The notes below the pieces were generated by a model. It searched no databases. It saw only the letters and a list, made by a program, of their open reading frames with translations, and was not told the origin of the DNA. A stretch of 64,000 nucleotides of DNA from Acidovorax sp. Leaf191 (GTDB taxonomy: Bacteria; Pseudomonadota; Gammaproteobacteria; Burkholderiales; Burkholderiaceae_C), in NCBI RefSeq assembly GCF_001424425.1, contig NZ_LMPT01000022.1:124001-188000 (forward strand), in the 5' to 3' direction. Shown here piece after piece: positions 26,285 to 34,265 of the stretch; the stretch's first letter is position 1, and the number at the start of each line of letters is the position of its first letter. The position numbers were made by a program, and so were the translations under genes.

Positions 26285-26967
26285 GCGGTGGTCACAGGCA
26301 CAGTGGCTGGGCCACGGTTTCCAAACTGCTGGCGCTGCTCCAGCTTGCGGCTCCAGACCGACAGCGGGTAGCACATCGCAAAGTAGACGATGGCGATCAG
26401 CAGGTACACGGTGAAGGGCTGAAAGATCGAGTTGTTGATGAGCTGGCCTGCACGCACCAGCTCGATAAACCCCACGATGGACGCGAGCGAAGTGTTCTTC
26501 ACGATCTGCACCATGAAGCCCACCGTGGGCGGCGTGGCAATGCGCACGGCCTGCGGCAGCACCACCAGCCGCATGCGCTGGGTGCGCGACAGGGCCAGGC
26601 ACTCGGCCGCCTCCCACTGCGTGCGCGGCACCGACTCGATGCACCCGCGCCAGATCTCGCCCAGATACGCGCTGACGTAAACAATCATCGCAATGCTGGC
26701 CGCCACGATGGCCGGCAGCTCCAGCCCAGCGATGGACAGGCCGAAGTAGCACAGGAACAGCACCACCAGCAGCGGCGTGCCCTGGATGATCTGAATCCAC
26801 GCAATGGTTGCCCAGCGCACCGCCTTGATCGGGCTGACGCGGCACAGCGCAATCACGCCCCCGGCCAGACCACCGCCCACAAACGCAATCAGCGACAGGC
26901 CGACGGTCCACAGCGCGCCCCACAGCAGGTACTGCAGGTGGTACGAGTTCAGTCCACCGTCAATCAT
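26281..26967 (-). CDS. ABC transporter permease, polar amino acid type (second)
   Basis: This 228-residue inner-membrane permease has about five transmembrane helices and the EAA loop WEAAECLALSRTQRMRLVVLPQAVRIATPP. It belongs to the HisM/GlnP family. It overlaps the previous permease stop and the ATPase start as ATGA on both sides, so the three transporter genes are tightly coupled. It forms a heterodimer with the other permease by family rule. Confidence 0.92.
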   Translation of the reverse strand: MIDGGLNSYHLQYLLWGALWTVGLSLIAFVGGGLAGGVIALCRVSPIKAVRWATIAWIQIIQGTPLLVVLFLCYFGLSIAGLELPAIVAASIAMIVYVSAYLGEIWRGCIESVPRTQWEAAECLALSRTQRMRLVVLPQAVRIATPPTVGFMVQIVKNTSLASIVGFIELVRAGQLINNSIFQPFTVYLLIAIVYFAMCYPLSVWSRKLEQRQQFGNRGPATVPVTTA

Positions 26968-27647
26968 TTGGCGCTCCCCAATTTGCGTTGGCGCGTGAAC
27001 ACGATCTGCCCGAACACCCACAGCCCCAGCCGCATCAGCAGCGACAGCGCCAGGTACGCCACCGCCACCAGGATGTAAGCCTCGAACGGGCGGAAGGTCT
27101 CGGACTGCACCCGCGCCGCCACGGCGGTGAGCTCCTCCACCGAGATCTGCGAGGTGATGGACGACGCCAGCATCAACAGCACGAACTGGCTGGTGAGCGC
27201 GGGGTACACCTTCTCCATCGCCGGGCGCAGCACCACGTGCCAGTACACCTGCCGGCGCGTCAGGCCCAGGCACTCGGCCGCCTCGATCTGGCCCTTGTGT
27301 ATCGAATCCATGCCCGCCCGCATGATTTCGCAGGTGTAGGCCGCCACGTTGATCACCAGCGTCAGCAACGCCGCAGCAAACGCCGACACCTTGAAGCCCA
27401 GGCTGGCCAACCCGAAGAACACTAAAAACACCTGCACCAGCAGCGGCGTGTTGCGCAGCACCTCCACATAGGCTCCGCAGGCCTTGACCAGCCAGCGCTG
27501 GTCGCTGCGCCGGCCCACGGCCAGCAGCGTGCCAGCCACAAACCCGATCACGGTGGCCGGGAAGGACAGCAAGATAGTCATCCACGCCCCCGCCAGAAAC
27601 TGGGGCCAGTTGGCCAGCACGCTGGCAAAGTCGAACTCGTACGTCAT
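26964..27647 (-). CDS. ABC transporter permease, polar amino acid type (first)
   Basis: The 227-residue permease is of the HisQ/GlnP family, with EAA loop IEAAECLGLTRRQVYWHVVLRPAMEKVYPAL split as usual by a short linker. I chose the ATG at 27647 (MTYEFDFASVLANWP); the 8-codon upstream extension is not family-like. It is the first gene of the minus-strand operon, 271 bp from the divergent LacI-type regulator. Confidence 0.92.
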   Translation of the reverse strand: MTYEFDFASVLANWPQFLAGAWMTILLSFPATVIGFVAGTLLAVGRRSDQRWLVKACGAYVEVLRNTPLLVQVFLVFFGLASLGFKVSAFAAALLTLVINVAAYTCEIMRAGMDSIHKGQIEAAECLGLTRRQVYWHVVLRPAMEKVYPALTSQFVLLMLASSITSQISVEELTAVAARVQSETFRPFEAYILVAVAYLALSLLMRLGLWVFGQIVFTRQRKLGSAK

Positions 27648-27820
27648 GGGTAGGGCAGCCGTGCGCGTCAATCAGCGAGTGTGCTGGCGCGGCGGCCAAA
27701 AGCTGGCGGCTTGCCCTGTGGGCGCAGGCGAGCGTGAGCGGAAATACCAGGCATGTCTTTGTCTCCTGCGTGATCGGCCTGGCAAGCTGCCAGCCGTCAC
27801 AACATAGGGTTTGTACTGAT

Positions 27821-27908
27821 GGTTTCTGATGCCTTTGAGCATCGAACGCCGAGTGATAGTATCCGCAGAATCCATCAAATACCAGCAAGCTGGATGATGG
27901 TTTTTGAT
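27821..27908. promoter_or_regulatory. Candidate LacI-type operator half-sites
   Basis: In the divergent spacer the decamer GGTTTYTGAT occurs at 27821-27830 and 27899-27908, and its near-complement ATCAAATACC at 27874-27883. The last two form an inverted repeat with a 15-bp spacer. This is a plausible binding array for the adjacent regulator; the spacing is wider than a compact LacI palindrome. Confidence 0.45.
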
Positions 27909-27918
27909 TGAATCGCAC

Positions 27919-28986
27919 ATGGCCCAAACCCCGCCCCACCCCAGCAACCAACGCAGCCCGCGCATCCCCGACATCGCCCAGCTGTCCGGCGTCTCCACCG
28001 CCACGGTGGACCGGGTGCTGAACCAGCGGTCGGGCGTGCGCAACGCCACCGCGCAGCGGGTGCTGCAGGCCGCCGCCACCCTGGGCTACCTGCCGCAGGC
28101 CGAGCTGCACGCCGCACTGCAGCCGCAGCCCCTGCGCCTGATGGTGCTGATCCCCGAGGGCAGCAACCGCTTTCTGCAAATGCTGGGCGACGTGATCGGC
28201 TACGCGCAAGACCACTGGGCTCCGTTCAACGTGCGCTGCCAGGCGGCGTACATCGAAAGCTTTAATCCCGACGCCTTGGCCAAAGCGCTGCTGCACTACG
28301 GCAAACGCTGCGACGGCATCGCCTTTATGGCGCTGGAGCACCCCGTGGTGCGCGAGGCCGTGGCCCAGCTGGCAGAGCAGGGCGTGCCCACCGTCACGCT
28401 GATCTCGGACTTGTCCAACTCGCGCCGCGTGGCCTACGTGGGCCTGGACAACCGCGCCGCTGGCCGCACCGCCGCCTATCTGATCGCCCGCTTCATGGGC
28501 CCCCTGGCCCACAGCCGCAAGGCGCACGTGGCGATGATTGTGGGATCACTGCGCTACCGCGCCCATGAGGAGCGCGAGGCGGGCTTTTTGCACCTGTTTG
28601 AAGAACAGTTCCCCCTGGTGCAGGTGGTGGGCGTGCGCGAAGGCCAGGACGACGCCGAACGCAACTACCGCCAGGCCCGCGCGCTGCTGGAGCAGCACGA
28701 CGACCTGGCGGGCATCTACAACATCGGCGGCGGGGCCGAAGGCATCGGCCGGGCGCTGAAAGAGGCGGGCGCGGACCGCAAGATCGTGTTCATCGGCCAT
28801 GGGCTCACGCCGGATACGCGTGCGCTGCTGATTGACGGGACGATGGACGCGGTGATCACGCAGAACCCGCAAGGGGCGGTGATGAACTGCGTGCGGATTT
28901 TTGCGAATCTGCGGGATGGAAGGGAGCCGACGAGTGGGGTGGAGACGACGCGGAGTCAGGTGATTTTTCGGGAGAATTTGCCGTAG
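27919..28986 (+). CDS. LacI-family transcriptional regulator
   Basis: This 355-residue regulator has an N-terminal HTH (PDIAQLSGVSTATVDRVLNQRSGVRNATAQRV) and a periplasmic-binding-type sensor domain (ALQPQPLRLMVLIPEG onward; LAGIYNIGGGAEGIGRAL). It is divergent from the transporter/RuBisCO-like operon and is its likely controller. I chose the ATG at 27919, as the in-frame TTG at 27904 lies within an operator half-site. The ligand is presumably a pathway intermediate. Confidence 0.92.
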   Translation: MAQTPPHPSNQRSPRIPDIAQLSGVSTATVDRVLNQRSGVRNATAQRVLQAAATLGYLPQAELHAALQPQPLRLMVLIPEGSNRFLQMLGDVIGYAQDHWAPFNVRCQAAYIESFNPDALAKALLHYGKRCDGIAFMALEHPVVREAVAQLAEQGVPTVTLISDLSNSRRVAYVGLDNRAAGRTAAYLIARFMGPLAHSRKAHVAMIVGSLRYRAHEEREAGFLHLFEEQFPLVQVVGVREGQDDAERNYRQARALLEQHDDLAGIYNIGGGAEGIGRALKEAGADRKIVFIGHGLTPDTRALLIDGTMDAVITQNPQGAVMNCVRIFANLRDGREPTSGVETTRSQVIFRENLP

Positions 28987-29510
28987 GGGGTGCTGCGCCG
29001 CGTTGGAGGCAGGCCTACAGGCGGGCGAATGCGTGCTCTGTATTGGGAATACCTATGCTGAGCTGGCTCATTGACCGCTCAAGGATGGTTACGGACCTAC
29101 AGCGCCCGATGGCGAATGAGTACTATCGGCCAGAAGCAGTCGCTCGCTAATCGGATGCGAACTCGCTAGTGAGCAGTCATACGCACGGTTCAGGCGCCCC
29201 CTCAGAAAGAGTTCTCAGAGCAGGACACTCGCTCGGCAAAGCAAAAGGCCCCCCAGACCATAAGCCGCTGCAGAGTGATCTGCGGCGGCTTTGCAGCGTG
29301 TGGCGCGCGGTGCGGAGAGCGTGCATGGGTCATGCGTCCGACAGCAGGGCTGTGCGCACCCTGTAGCGCAACAGATGCACGGCGCTCGCTGGTCTATGGG
29401 GAACTCCCCTAAGCGAGCCACTCGACAAACTGTCCAGTGAGGGGAGCCCAGCCGCCCCTATCATCGGGCGCAGCTTCTTCGCCCCCTGTCCCCTACAACA
29501 CAAGGACCTC
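28987..29510. other. 524-bp spacer with no supportable gene
   Basis: Small ORFs here look like chance frames. The region holds a hairpin at 29262-29294 and, at 29127-29143, CGGCCAGAAGCAGTCGC, a motif that recurs twice near 31.4 and 32.1 kb. It marks the start of the accessory region. Confidence 0.5.
29262..29294 (+). terminator. Hairpin, possible terminator of the LacI-type gene
   Basis: A 13-bp stem (AAGCCGCTGCAGA against its complement with one mismatch) has a GTGA loop. It ends CTTTG, so the T tract is short and terminator strength uncertain. Confidence 0.5.
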
Positions 29511-30803
29511 ATGCCAAACGCACGTTACCGTATCCGCCAGTCCAATCAGGACATCGCTCTGAAGCAATTGCAGCGCGGGATTCCCGGACACCTGATCACA
29601 TCTGGCTATCTCCAGAACCCCGGGGAGTTCGCTAGCACGCACTATCTGGCTCGGGCGTTCGAGCTGCTGGGAACGGAGTGTGAACTAGACGGTGAAGACC
29701 TGTTGTTCGTGGCGCTGTCGAACGATGAGCGCGACCAGACGCACGGCATCTGGAGTCTGATCGAGGAGTTCGTCGAGGAGATGGGTACGGCACCGCACGG
29801 CGCGGAAGACCAAGAAGACCAAGAAGACCAAGAAGACCAAGAAGACGAAGAAGAGCGGTACAAGTTCGATCGTTTCATGTCGCAAATGAAGCGGGAGCGG
29901 CTGAACGAAGAAGAGCTTGATGCCCTGATCGCAAGCGAAGGCACCGTGGATTTTCGTGATTCGGACGGCTGCACTCCGCTCATCACGGCGTGCGAAAGCT
30001 ACCGCTGGGCGATCGAGAACCATTTCTACGCTACCCAGGAAGACGATAGCGAGGAAGATGACGAGGATGGGGAACGCAGCGCGGAAGACCGCGCACAGGA
30101 GCGGGCACAAGACTTGGCTGAGGCCGAAGAAGAGCTTGCGATGCACATGTTCAACCTGCAAGCCGTGTTGCGCCGTCACCCGGACGTGGCCGCCCGTGCC
30201 AGAGATGGTAGCGACGCCATGGGCTATGCGGCTGCGTCAGGGAGCGCCGAGTTCATCGATCTGCTGCTGTCACATGGCGCGCAGGTCAACGCAGGCACCT
30301 TTGCGGCTGCGGTCGAAGGCCTTGCCATCGATGTGGTACGCACTCTGGCCGACCGCCATGCCCATCTTGCCGCGCCGAACCTGGTTTTGGTCGCCTGTAC
30401 CTCCTCTAGCGACAGGCCCCACAAGTTGGAGATGGTGAAGTACCTTGTGGAGCATCTGCACGGTGATGTGAACGCCCGCACGAACCTGTCGATGTGGTCG
30501 ATGCAAGGCCGCGTGCGCCGCCAGGGCACCCCCCTGATGGCTGCAGCGCTGACCGACGACCTGGCGGTGATGGGCTACCTGTTGTCGGCTGGTGCCGATG
30601 TGCACGCGGTGGACGTGTATGGGAACACGGCCCTGCATTACTGCAGCGGCCAAACGTGGATAGCAGGCGACACCGACGCGATGTGGTTTGCGGGTGAAGA
30701 GAACGCGCAGGTCGTCGAACTGCTGCGCCAGCATGGCGCCGATGACAACGCCCGCAATGCCGCCGGCAGAACGCCTGCCGATCTGGCAGCAGACGAAGCA
30801 TAG
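29511..30803 (+). CDS. Ankyrin-repeat protein with acidic EDQ tandem repeat
   Basis: The 430-residue protein has no signal peptide. Residues about 99-115 are a tandem EDQ repeat, and two further acidic stretches follow (EDDSEEDDEDGE near 177). The second half has ankyrin repeats such as AMGYAAASGSAEFIDLLLSH, TPLMAAALTDDLAVMGYLL and NTALHYCSGQ, plus a final DDNARNAAGRTPADLAA. An AAGGA ribosome-binding site precedes the ATG. The protein is probably a protein-protein interaction factor. Neighbouring gene remnants suggest a mobile or decaying region. Function unknown. Confidence 0.8.
   Translation: MPNARYRIRQSNQDIALKQLQRGIPGHLITSGYLQNPGEFASTHYLARAFELLGTECELDGEDLLFVALSNDERDQTHGIWSLIEEFVEEMGTAPHGAEDQEDQEDQEDQEDEEERYKFDRFMSQMKRERLNEEELDALIASEGTVDFRDSDGCTPLITACESYRWAIENHFYATQEDDSEEDDEDGERSAEDRAQERAQDLAEAEEELAMHMFNLQAVLRRHPDVAARARDGSDAMGYAAASGSAEFIDLLLSHGAQVNAGTFAAAVEGLAIDVVRTLADRHAHLAAPNLVLVACTSSSDRPHKLEMVKYLVEHLHGDVNARTNLSMWSMQGRVRRQGTPLMAAALTDDLAVMGYLLSAGADVHAVDVYGNTALHYCSGQTWIAGDTDAMWFAGEENAQVVELLRQHGADDNARNAAGRTPADLAADEA
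29805..29849. repeat. 9-bp in-frame tandem repeat (EDQ)
   Basis: Five units of GAAGACCAA (the last GAAGACGAA) lie within the ankyrin gene. Copy number could vary by slippage without breaking the frame. Confidence 0.9.
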
Positions 30804-30995
30804 GGCGGCTGACGCCTCAGGCAGTGCCAGGGCTGCGCAGATGGCTTCCAGCGTGGAGAGCTGGTGGCCTGCATGGGCCTTGCGGATGCGGTAGTGCGAG
30901 GCGGGCAGGGACCGCAGCGCGGGGTTGGCGTAGAGCATCTTGCGGCTCTTGCGCCAGGTGCCGTCGATCACGGCCAAGCGCAGCGTGGTGGTCCA
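30804..30995 (-). pseudogene. DTW-domain (tRNA acp3U transferase-type) gene fragment
   Basis: Read on the minus strand, this stretch encodes LRLAVIDGTWRKSRKML, then YANPALRSLPASHYRIRKAH and STLEAICAALAL. This matches the catalytic DGTWxxARKML core of DTW-domain proteins, which add an aminocarboxypropyl group to tRNA uridine. The Cys-rich N-terminus and the C-terminus are missing; the frame runs into the antisense of the ankyrin gene. It is a remnant, not a functional gene. Family identification is by motif recognition only. Confidence 0.65.
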
Positions 30996-31026
30996 TACTG
31001 CTGAGCCGCTGATCTCTGCGGGTCAA

Positions 31027-31277
31027 ATGAACGTGATTGAGTTCCACGCCCAGAATGGCAATACGACCAAGGTCAACCAGCCAGACCGTTTCATCGTGGA
31101 TCAGGACCCGGGGAAGGCGTGTCGTGGAAGATGCTGCAGGAGGCGGCGGAGCTCACGCGCGTAATGCTCACAGAACTGGGGCTTGCGAGCTGGCTTAAGA
31201 CCAGCGGTGGCAAGGGGGTGCATGTGGTGGTACCTCTGACAGCGATTTCTAAGCTCACGACAGACGGCGACGTATAA
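31027..31277 (+). pseudogene. ligD polymerase-domain fragment, frameshifted
   Basis: The first part encodes MNVIEFHAQNG...VNQPDRFIVDQDPG and, after one lost base near 31109-31115, the frame resumes as GVSWKMLQEAAELTRVMLTE...SWLKTSGGKGVHVVVPL. These are the diagnostic blocks of the LigD primase/polymerase domain of the non-homologous end-joining ligase. Only about 80 codons remain, and the reading frame ends at TAA 31277. No Ku gene is nearby. It is clearly a remnant. Confidence 0.8.
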
Positions 31278-31387
31278 CAGCGCAAATCTGGCGACTGTCC
31301 GCTTTGGAGCGAGGTTTACAGACAATTTGGGCGCTCGGCGCCCCGGTGCGTGAGGCAGAATCCGGCCAGAAGCGGCCACGTTTCCCA

Positions 31388-31615
31388 ATGAATCTAGGAC
31401 CTCGATACGTCTACAAAGGCAAGCCCTTCCCTGACCGCGTTGCGGAGAGGGCCGCACTTCTGGCGTCTTTGATTAGTGCGCCCGGTTTGGTTTCCGTTGA
31501 TAGTGTTGATGGTCACCACAAGGGTGGTCATCGCGTGTCGCTGCGAATCGAGAGTGCGCGCCTCGATGACTTCATCAAGCACATGGATTTGCAGGACTGG
31601 GTAGATGGCTTCTAG
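31388..31615 (+). CDS. Small hypothetical protein
   Basis: This 75-residue product starts MNLGPRYVYKGKPFPD and contains a repeated-Val/Asp core (LVSVDSVDGHHKGGHRVSLRIE) that looks like a short beta-rich domain. No family is recognised. I chose the ATG at 31388; the frame is open further upstream to 31304. It sits between the ligD fragment and other small ORFs in a degraded accessory stretch. Confidence 0.4.
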   Translation: MNLGPRYVYKGKPFPDRVAERAALLASLISAPGLVSVDSVDGHHKGGHRVSLRIESARLDDFIKHMDLQDWVDGF

Positions 31616-31816
31616 TGTGGAAGTGCGTCGCCAATGAATTGGTGTGTACGACCGCTTTGGGCCCAAAGCAGCCGGTGACTCCAAGGGTGATTGATGGACA
31701 ACCTCGCATACTCGAAACCCGAAATCGTCGTCGGCGAGTATCGCCAACAATTTGTGCAGGCCGGTTTGCTCGCAGTCTCCGCGCTACCGCTCCACACGTC
31801 AAACCTTGGGCTTAAC

Positions 31817-32035
31817 ATGAATCAACGCGACGCTGCAGCAATAGCGGCACCCTTGGAGGCCGCTATTGGCCAACTTTCGAAGGCTCTATCGGAAGCTGAG
31901 GCTCGCTTGGATGAGCGCGGTTATGAGTCTTTCAGGCGGCTGATCGGCGTACATGTTGGCAAGCTGTCGCATGAGTTGCTAGACCCAATTTACGCTGAAC
32001 ACCCGAGCCTGATGCCAGAAGGCCTGAGGGATTGA
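31817..32035 (+). CDS. Small hypothetical helical protein
   Basis: The 72-residue product (MNQRDAAAIAAPLEAAIGQL) is predicted helical with a heptad-like Ala/Leu pattern, without membrane segment. The frame is open back to 31691, but the ATG at 31817 gives a compact protein. Family unknown. Confidence 0.4.
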   Translation: MNQRDAAAIAAPLEAAIGQLSKALSEAEARLDERGYESFRRLIGVHVGKLSHELLDPIYAEHPSLMPEGLRD

Positions 32036-32075
32036 AGCACCCCGTCTCCACCGGCTGCTTCTGGCCGTTAATTGG

Positions 32076-32321
32076 TCATGCAGGAGATGTACCTTCGACC
32101 CAAATTGTCTGCCCGGGGTGATGCTCTTCGATAGTGCTTACAGCGTCATCCAGCAGAAACCGATCCCTTAACTCATAGATAAAACGAGTGCATCTAGGCG
32201 GGGGTAGCGCGGCACATGCTTCCTCTGAAATCGCATCGGCACCACACCATACCGCGTCACCGCTCCCTGCCACATGCAGCGCTTGAGCTAGGCCCTCTGA
32301 GGTTATTGCAAGGTAGATCAT
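32076..32321 (-). CDS. Small hypothetical protein
   Basis: The 81-residue protein MIYLAITSEGLAQALHVAGS contains two Cys and ends in HHPGQTIWVEGTSPA. No signal peptide or domain is recognised. The ribosome-binding site is weak. It precedes the IS-split gene on the same strand by about 108 bp downstream of that gene's end, so the two may have formed one unit. Confidence 0.45.
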   Translation of the reverse strand: MIYLAITSEGLAQALHVAGSGDAVWCGADAISEEACAALPPPRCTRFIYELRDRFLLDDAVSTIEEHHPGQTIWVEGTSPA

Positions 32322-32429
32322 ATGAAGATTGGATATTCGAAGACGTCTTGCTGGGCTTCGCCTAAGAGCGCTTCTGCCGAATTCTGCCCGACGGCGAGGG
32401 CGGTAGCGGGCCCAAAGGAGAAAGCCGGG

Positions 32430-32664
32430 TCACAAGAGTCCAACCGACGTTTTGCGCTGTTCTGTTTTCAAGATCCTGGCAGGCACATGCAGCCTTAAGT
32501 CGATCTCGATTAAATGATTGTTCTCCGAAACAGTTGTCTGCGATGGCACGTTGTGCGCGTCAGTACCGGTGACCACACGTAAACTGACAAATGGATCAGC
32601 GCGAAGTGCCACGTAGTTCATTCCTAAGCCGTCAGGCCCTACGATTGAAGATGCGGGACCAGAC
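32430..32664 (-). pseudogene. C-terminal part of IS-interrupted hypothetical gene
   Basis: This is the 3' half of the gene whose 5' half is at 33985-34265. Joining the two after deletion of the IS and one GAC copy gives a 170-residue frame with no stop. The C-terminal residues include GMNYVALRADPFVSLRVVT and LIEIDLRLHVPARI. Family unknown. Confidence 0.75.
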
Positions 32665-32714
32665 TGAATCGCCCCGGTTTTTGAGGAGGCTCAACACTCT
32701 GAGAGGATTGAGCC

Positions 32715-33038
32715 ATGAAGAAGACGAACAAGTTCTCGCCCGAGGTGCGTGAGCGCGCAGTGAGAATGGTGCAGGAGCAGCGCGGGGAGTACCCATCCCT
32801 GTGGGCTGCCATCGAATCCATTGCCCCCAAGATTGGCTGCGTGCCGCAGACCCTGAACGAGTGGGTCAAGCGTGCCGAAGTTGATGCAGGCACGCGAGAA
32901 GGCGTCACCACAGCCGAAGCCCAGCGGGTCAAGGAGCTGGAGCGCGAGGTCAAAGAATTGCGCCGAGCCAACGAGATTTTGAAGCTGGCCAGCGCGTTTT
33001 TCGCCCAGGCGGAGCTCGACCGCCGGCTCAAGTCTTGA
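32715..33038 (+). CDS. IS3-family transposase OrfA
   Basis: The 107-residue OrfA has the N-terminal HTH (RERAVRMVQEQRG...PQTLNEWVKRAE) and a leucine-zipper-like helix ending ELRRANEILKLASAFFAQAEL, typical of IS3 OrfA. It binds the terminal repeats and is normally fused to OrfB by -1 frameshifting. The gene is intact. Confidence 0.95.
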   Translation: MKKTNKFSPEVRERAVRMVQEQRGEYPSLWAAIESIAPKIGCVPQTLNEWVKRAEVDAGTREGVTTAEAQRVKELEREVKELRRANEILKLASAFFAQAELDRRLKS

Positions 33039-33945
33039 GGGCCTTTATCGACCAGCAGCGCAATGCTTTCGGGGTCGAGCCGCTCTGCAAGGTCTTGCAG
33101 GTTGCCCCGTCAGCGTATCGGCGCCACGCCGCGCTGGTGCGCGAGCTCCCAAACGCTGCGCCAGAGCGAAACGCGACGAATTGCTGATGCCGCAGATTCA
33201 ACGAGTCTGGCAGGCCAACATGCAGGTTTATGGCGCCGACAAGGTATGGCGACAACTAGCGCGCGAAGGCGTGACCGTGGCCCGCTGCACGGTAGAGCGT
33301 CTGATGCGCAGCATGGGACTGCGTGGTGTGATGCGCGGCAAGGCCGTACGAACCGCCGTCAGTGATGGCAAAGCACCATGTCCATTGGACCGGGTCAACC
33401 GGCAGTTCCGGGCCGAGAGGCCGAACCAGTTGTGGGTGAGCGACTTCACTTACGTTTCGACTTGGCAAGGCTGGCTGTACGTAGCCTTCGTCATCGACGT
33501 GTTTGCCAGGCGCATCGTCGGGTGGCGGGTGAGCAGTTCAATGCGCACGGACTTTGTTCTCGACGCCCTGGAGCAAGCCCTCTATGCCCGTCAGCCTGAG
33601 CGCGATGGCAGTTTGGTTTGTCACTCCGATAGAGGCTCGCAATACGTCAGCATTCGCTACACCGAGCGACTGGCGGAAGCTGGCATCGAGCCTTCGGTGG
33701 GCAGCAAGGGCGACAGCTACGACAACGCCCTGGCCGAGACCATCAACGGCCTGTACAAGGCCGAACTGATTCACCGCCGGGCTCCATGGAAAACCAAGGA
33801 AGCAGTCGAGTTCGCCACGCTCGAATGGATATCGTGGTTCAACCACCATCGCCTGCTCGAACCCATCGGGTACATCCCGCCTGCTGAGGCTGAGGCAAAC
33901 TACTACCGGCAACTCGCCAGTCAGGCCACGGTGGAAGTGGGCTGA
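33035..33945 (+). pseudogene. IS3-family transposase OrfB, frameshifted
   Basis: The N-terminal part reads in the expected -1 frame (RAFIDQQRNAFGVEPLCKVL...SAYRRHAALVRE), but a single-base loss near 33141-33144 moves the rest into another frame, where it continues as RAKRDELLMPQIQRVWQANM. The downstream 254 codons keep the whole rve core: Asp in SDFTYV, Asp in HSDRGSQY and Glu in LAETING. A full OrfB cannot be made without a second frameshift, so the copy is probably immobile on its own. Confidence 0.8.
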
Positions 33946-33984
33946 CTTAAACCAAACAGCCTCCGCGAAACCCGGGGCGATTCA

Positions 33985-34265
33985 GACAGAATCTTGCCTA
34001 CAGCAGTGAAGATGACTCTTAGCTGGACGCCTTGATCGGAGCGTCCGTACTCATAGGCATCAAACGGATGCCTGACATCGATCTTCAGGCGGCGCAATTG
34101 CCCCAGAATCTGCGCGGGGAGCAACTGTTCCAAATGCAGACGCCACATAGTGCATTGCTTACAAGAGCACTTGAAGGCGGGGGCATCCTTGCTGACTTGT
34201 ACAAGCTCGGTCTGCTCAAGATTGATAGCCAACGTCCAGTCTGCGAGAGGAATGGTAGGTCTCAT
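33985..34265 (-). pseudogene. N-terminal part of IS-interrupted hypothetical gene
   Basis: The fragment starts MRPTIPLADWTLAINLEQTE and includes a CSCKQC motif, perhaps a metal site. It reads through VGKILS into the IS left boundary. Restored with the fragment at 32430 it encodes 170 residues. Family not recognised. Confidence 0.75.

Larger units (their letters stand above)
32665..33984 (+). mobile_element. IS3-family insertion sequence, 1320 bp, with 3-bp target duplication
   Basis: Terminal inverted repeats begin TGAATCGCCCCGG on both ends and match in about 24 of 27 positions (left from 32665, right ending 33984). GAC is duplicated at 32662-32664 and 33985-33987, the 3-bp duplication usual for IS3. 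Inside are orfA and orfB in the IS3 arrangement, with orfB in the -1 frame. The element splits a minus-strand gene. Confidence 0.93.

Noticed and set aside
28987..29510. tRNA gene or attachment site at the edge of the accessory region
   Set aside because: No cloverleaf or T-loop GGTTCRANNCC motif was found.
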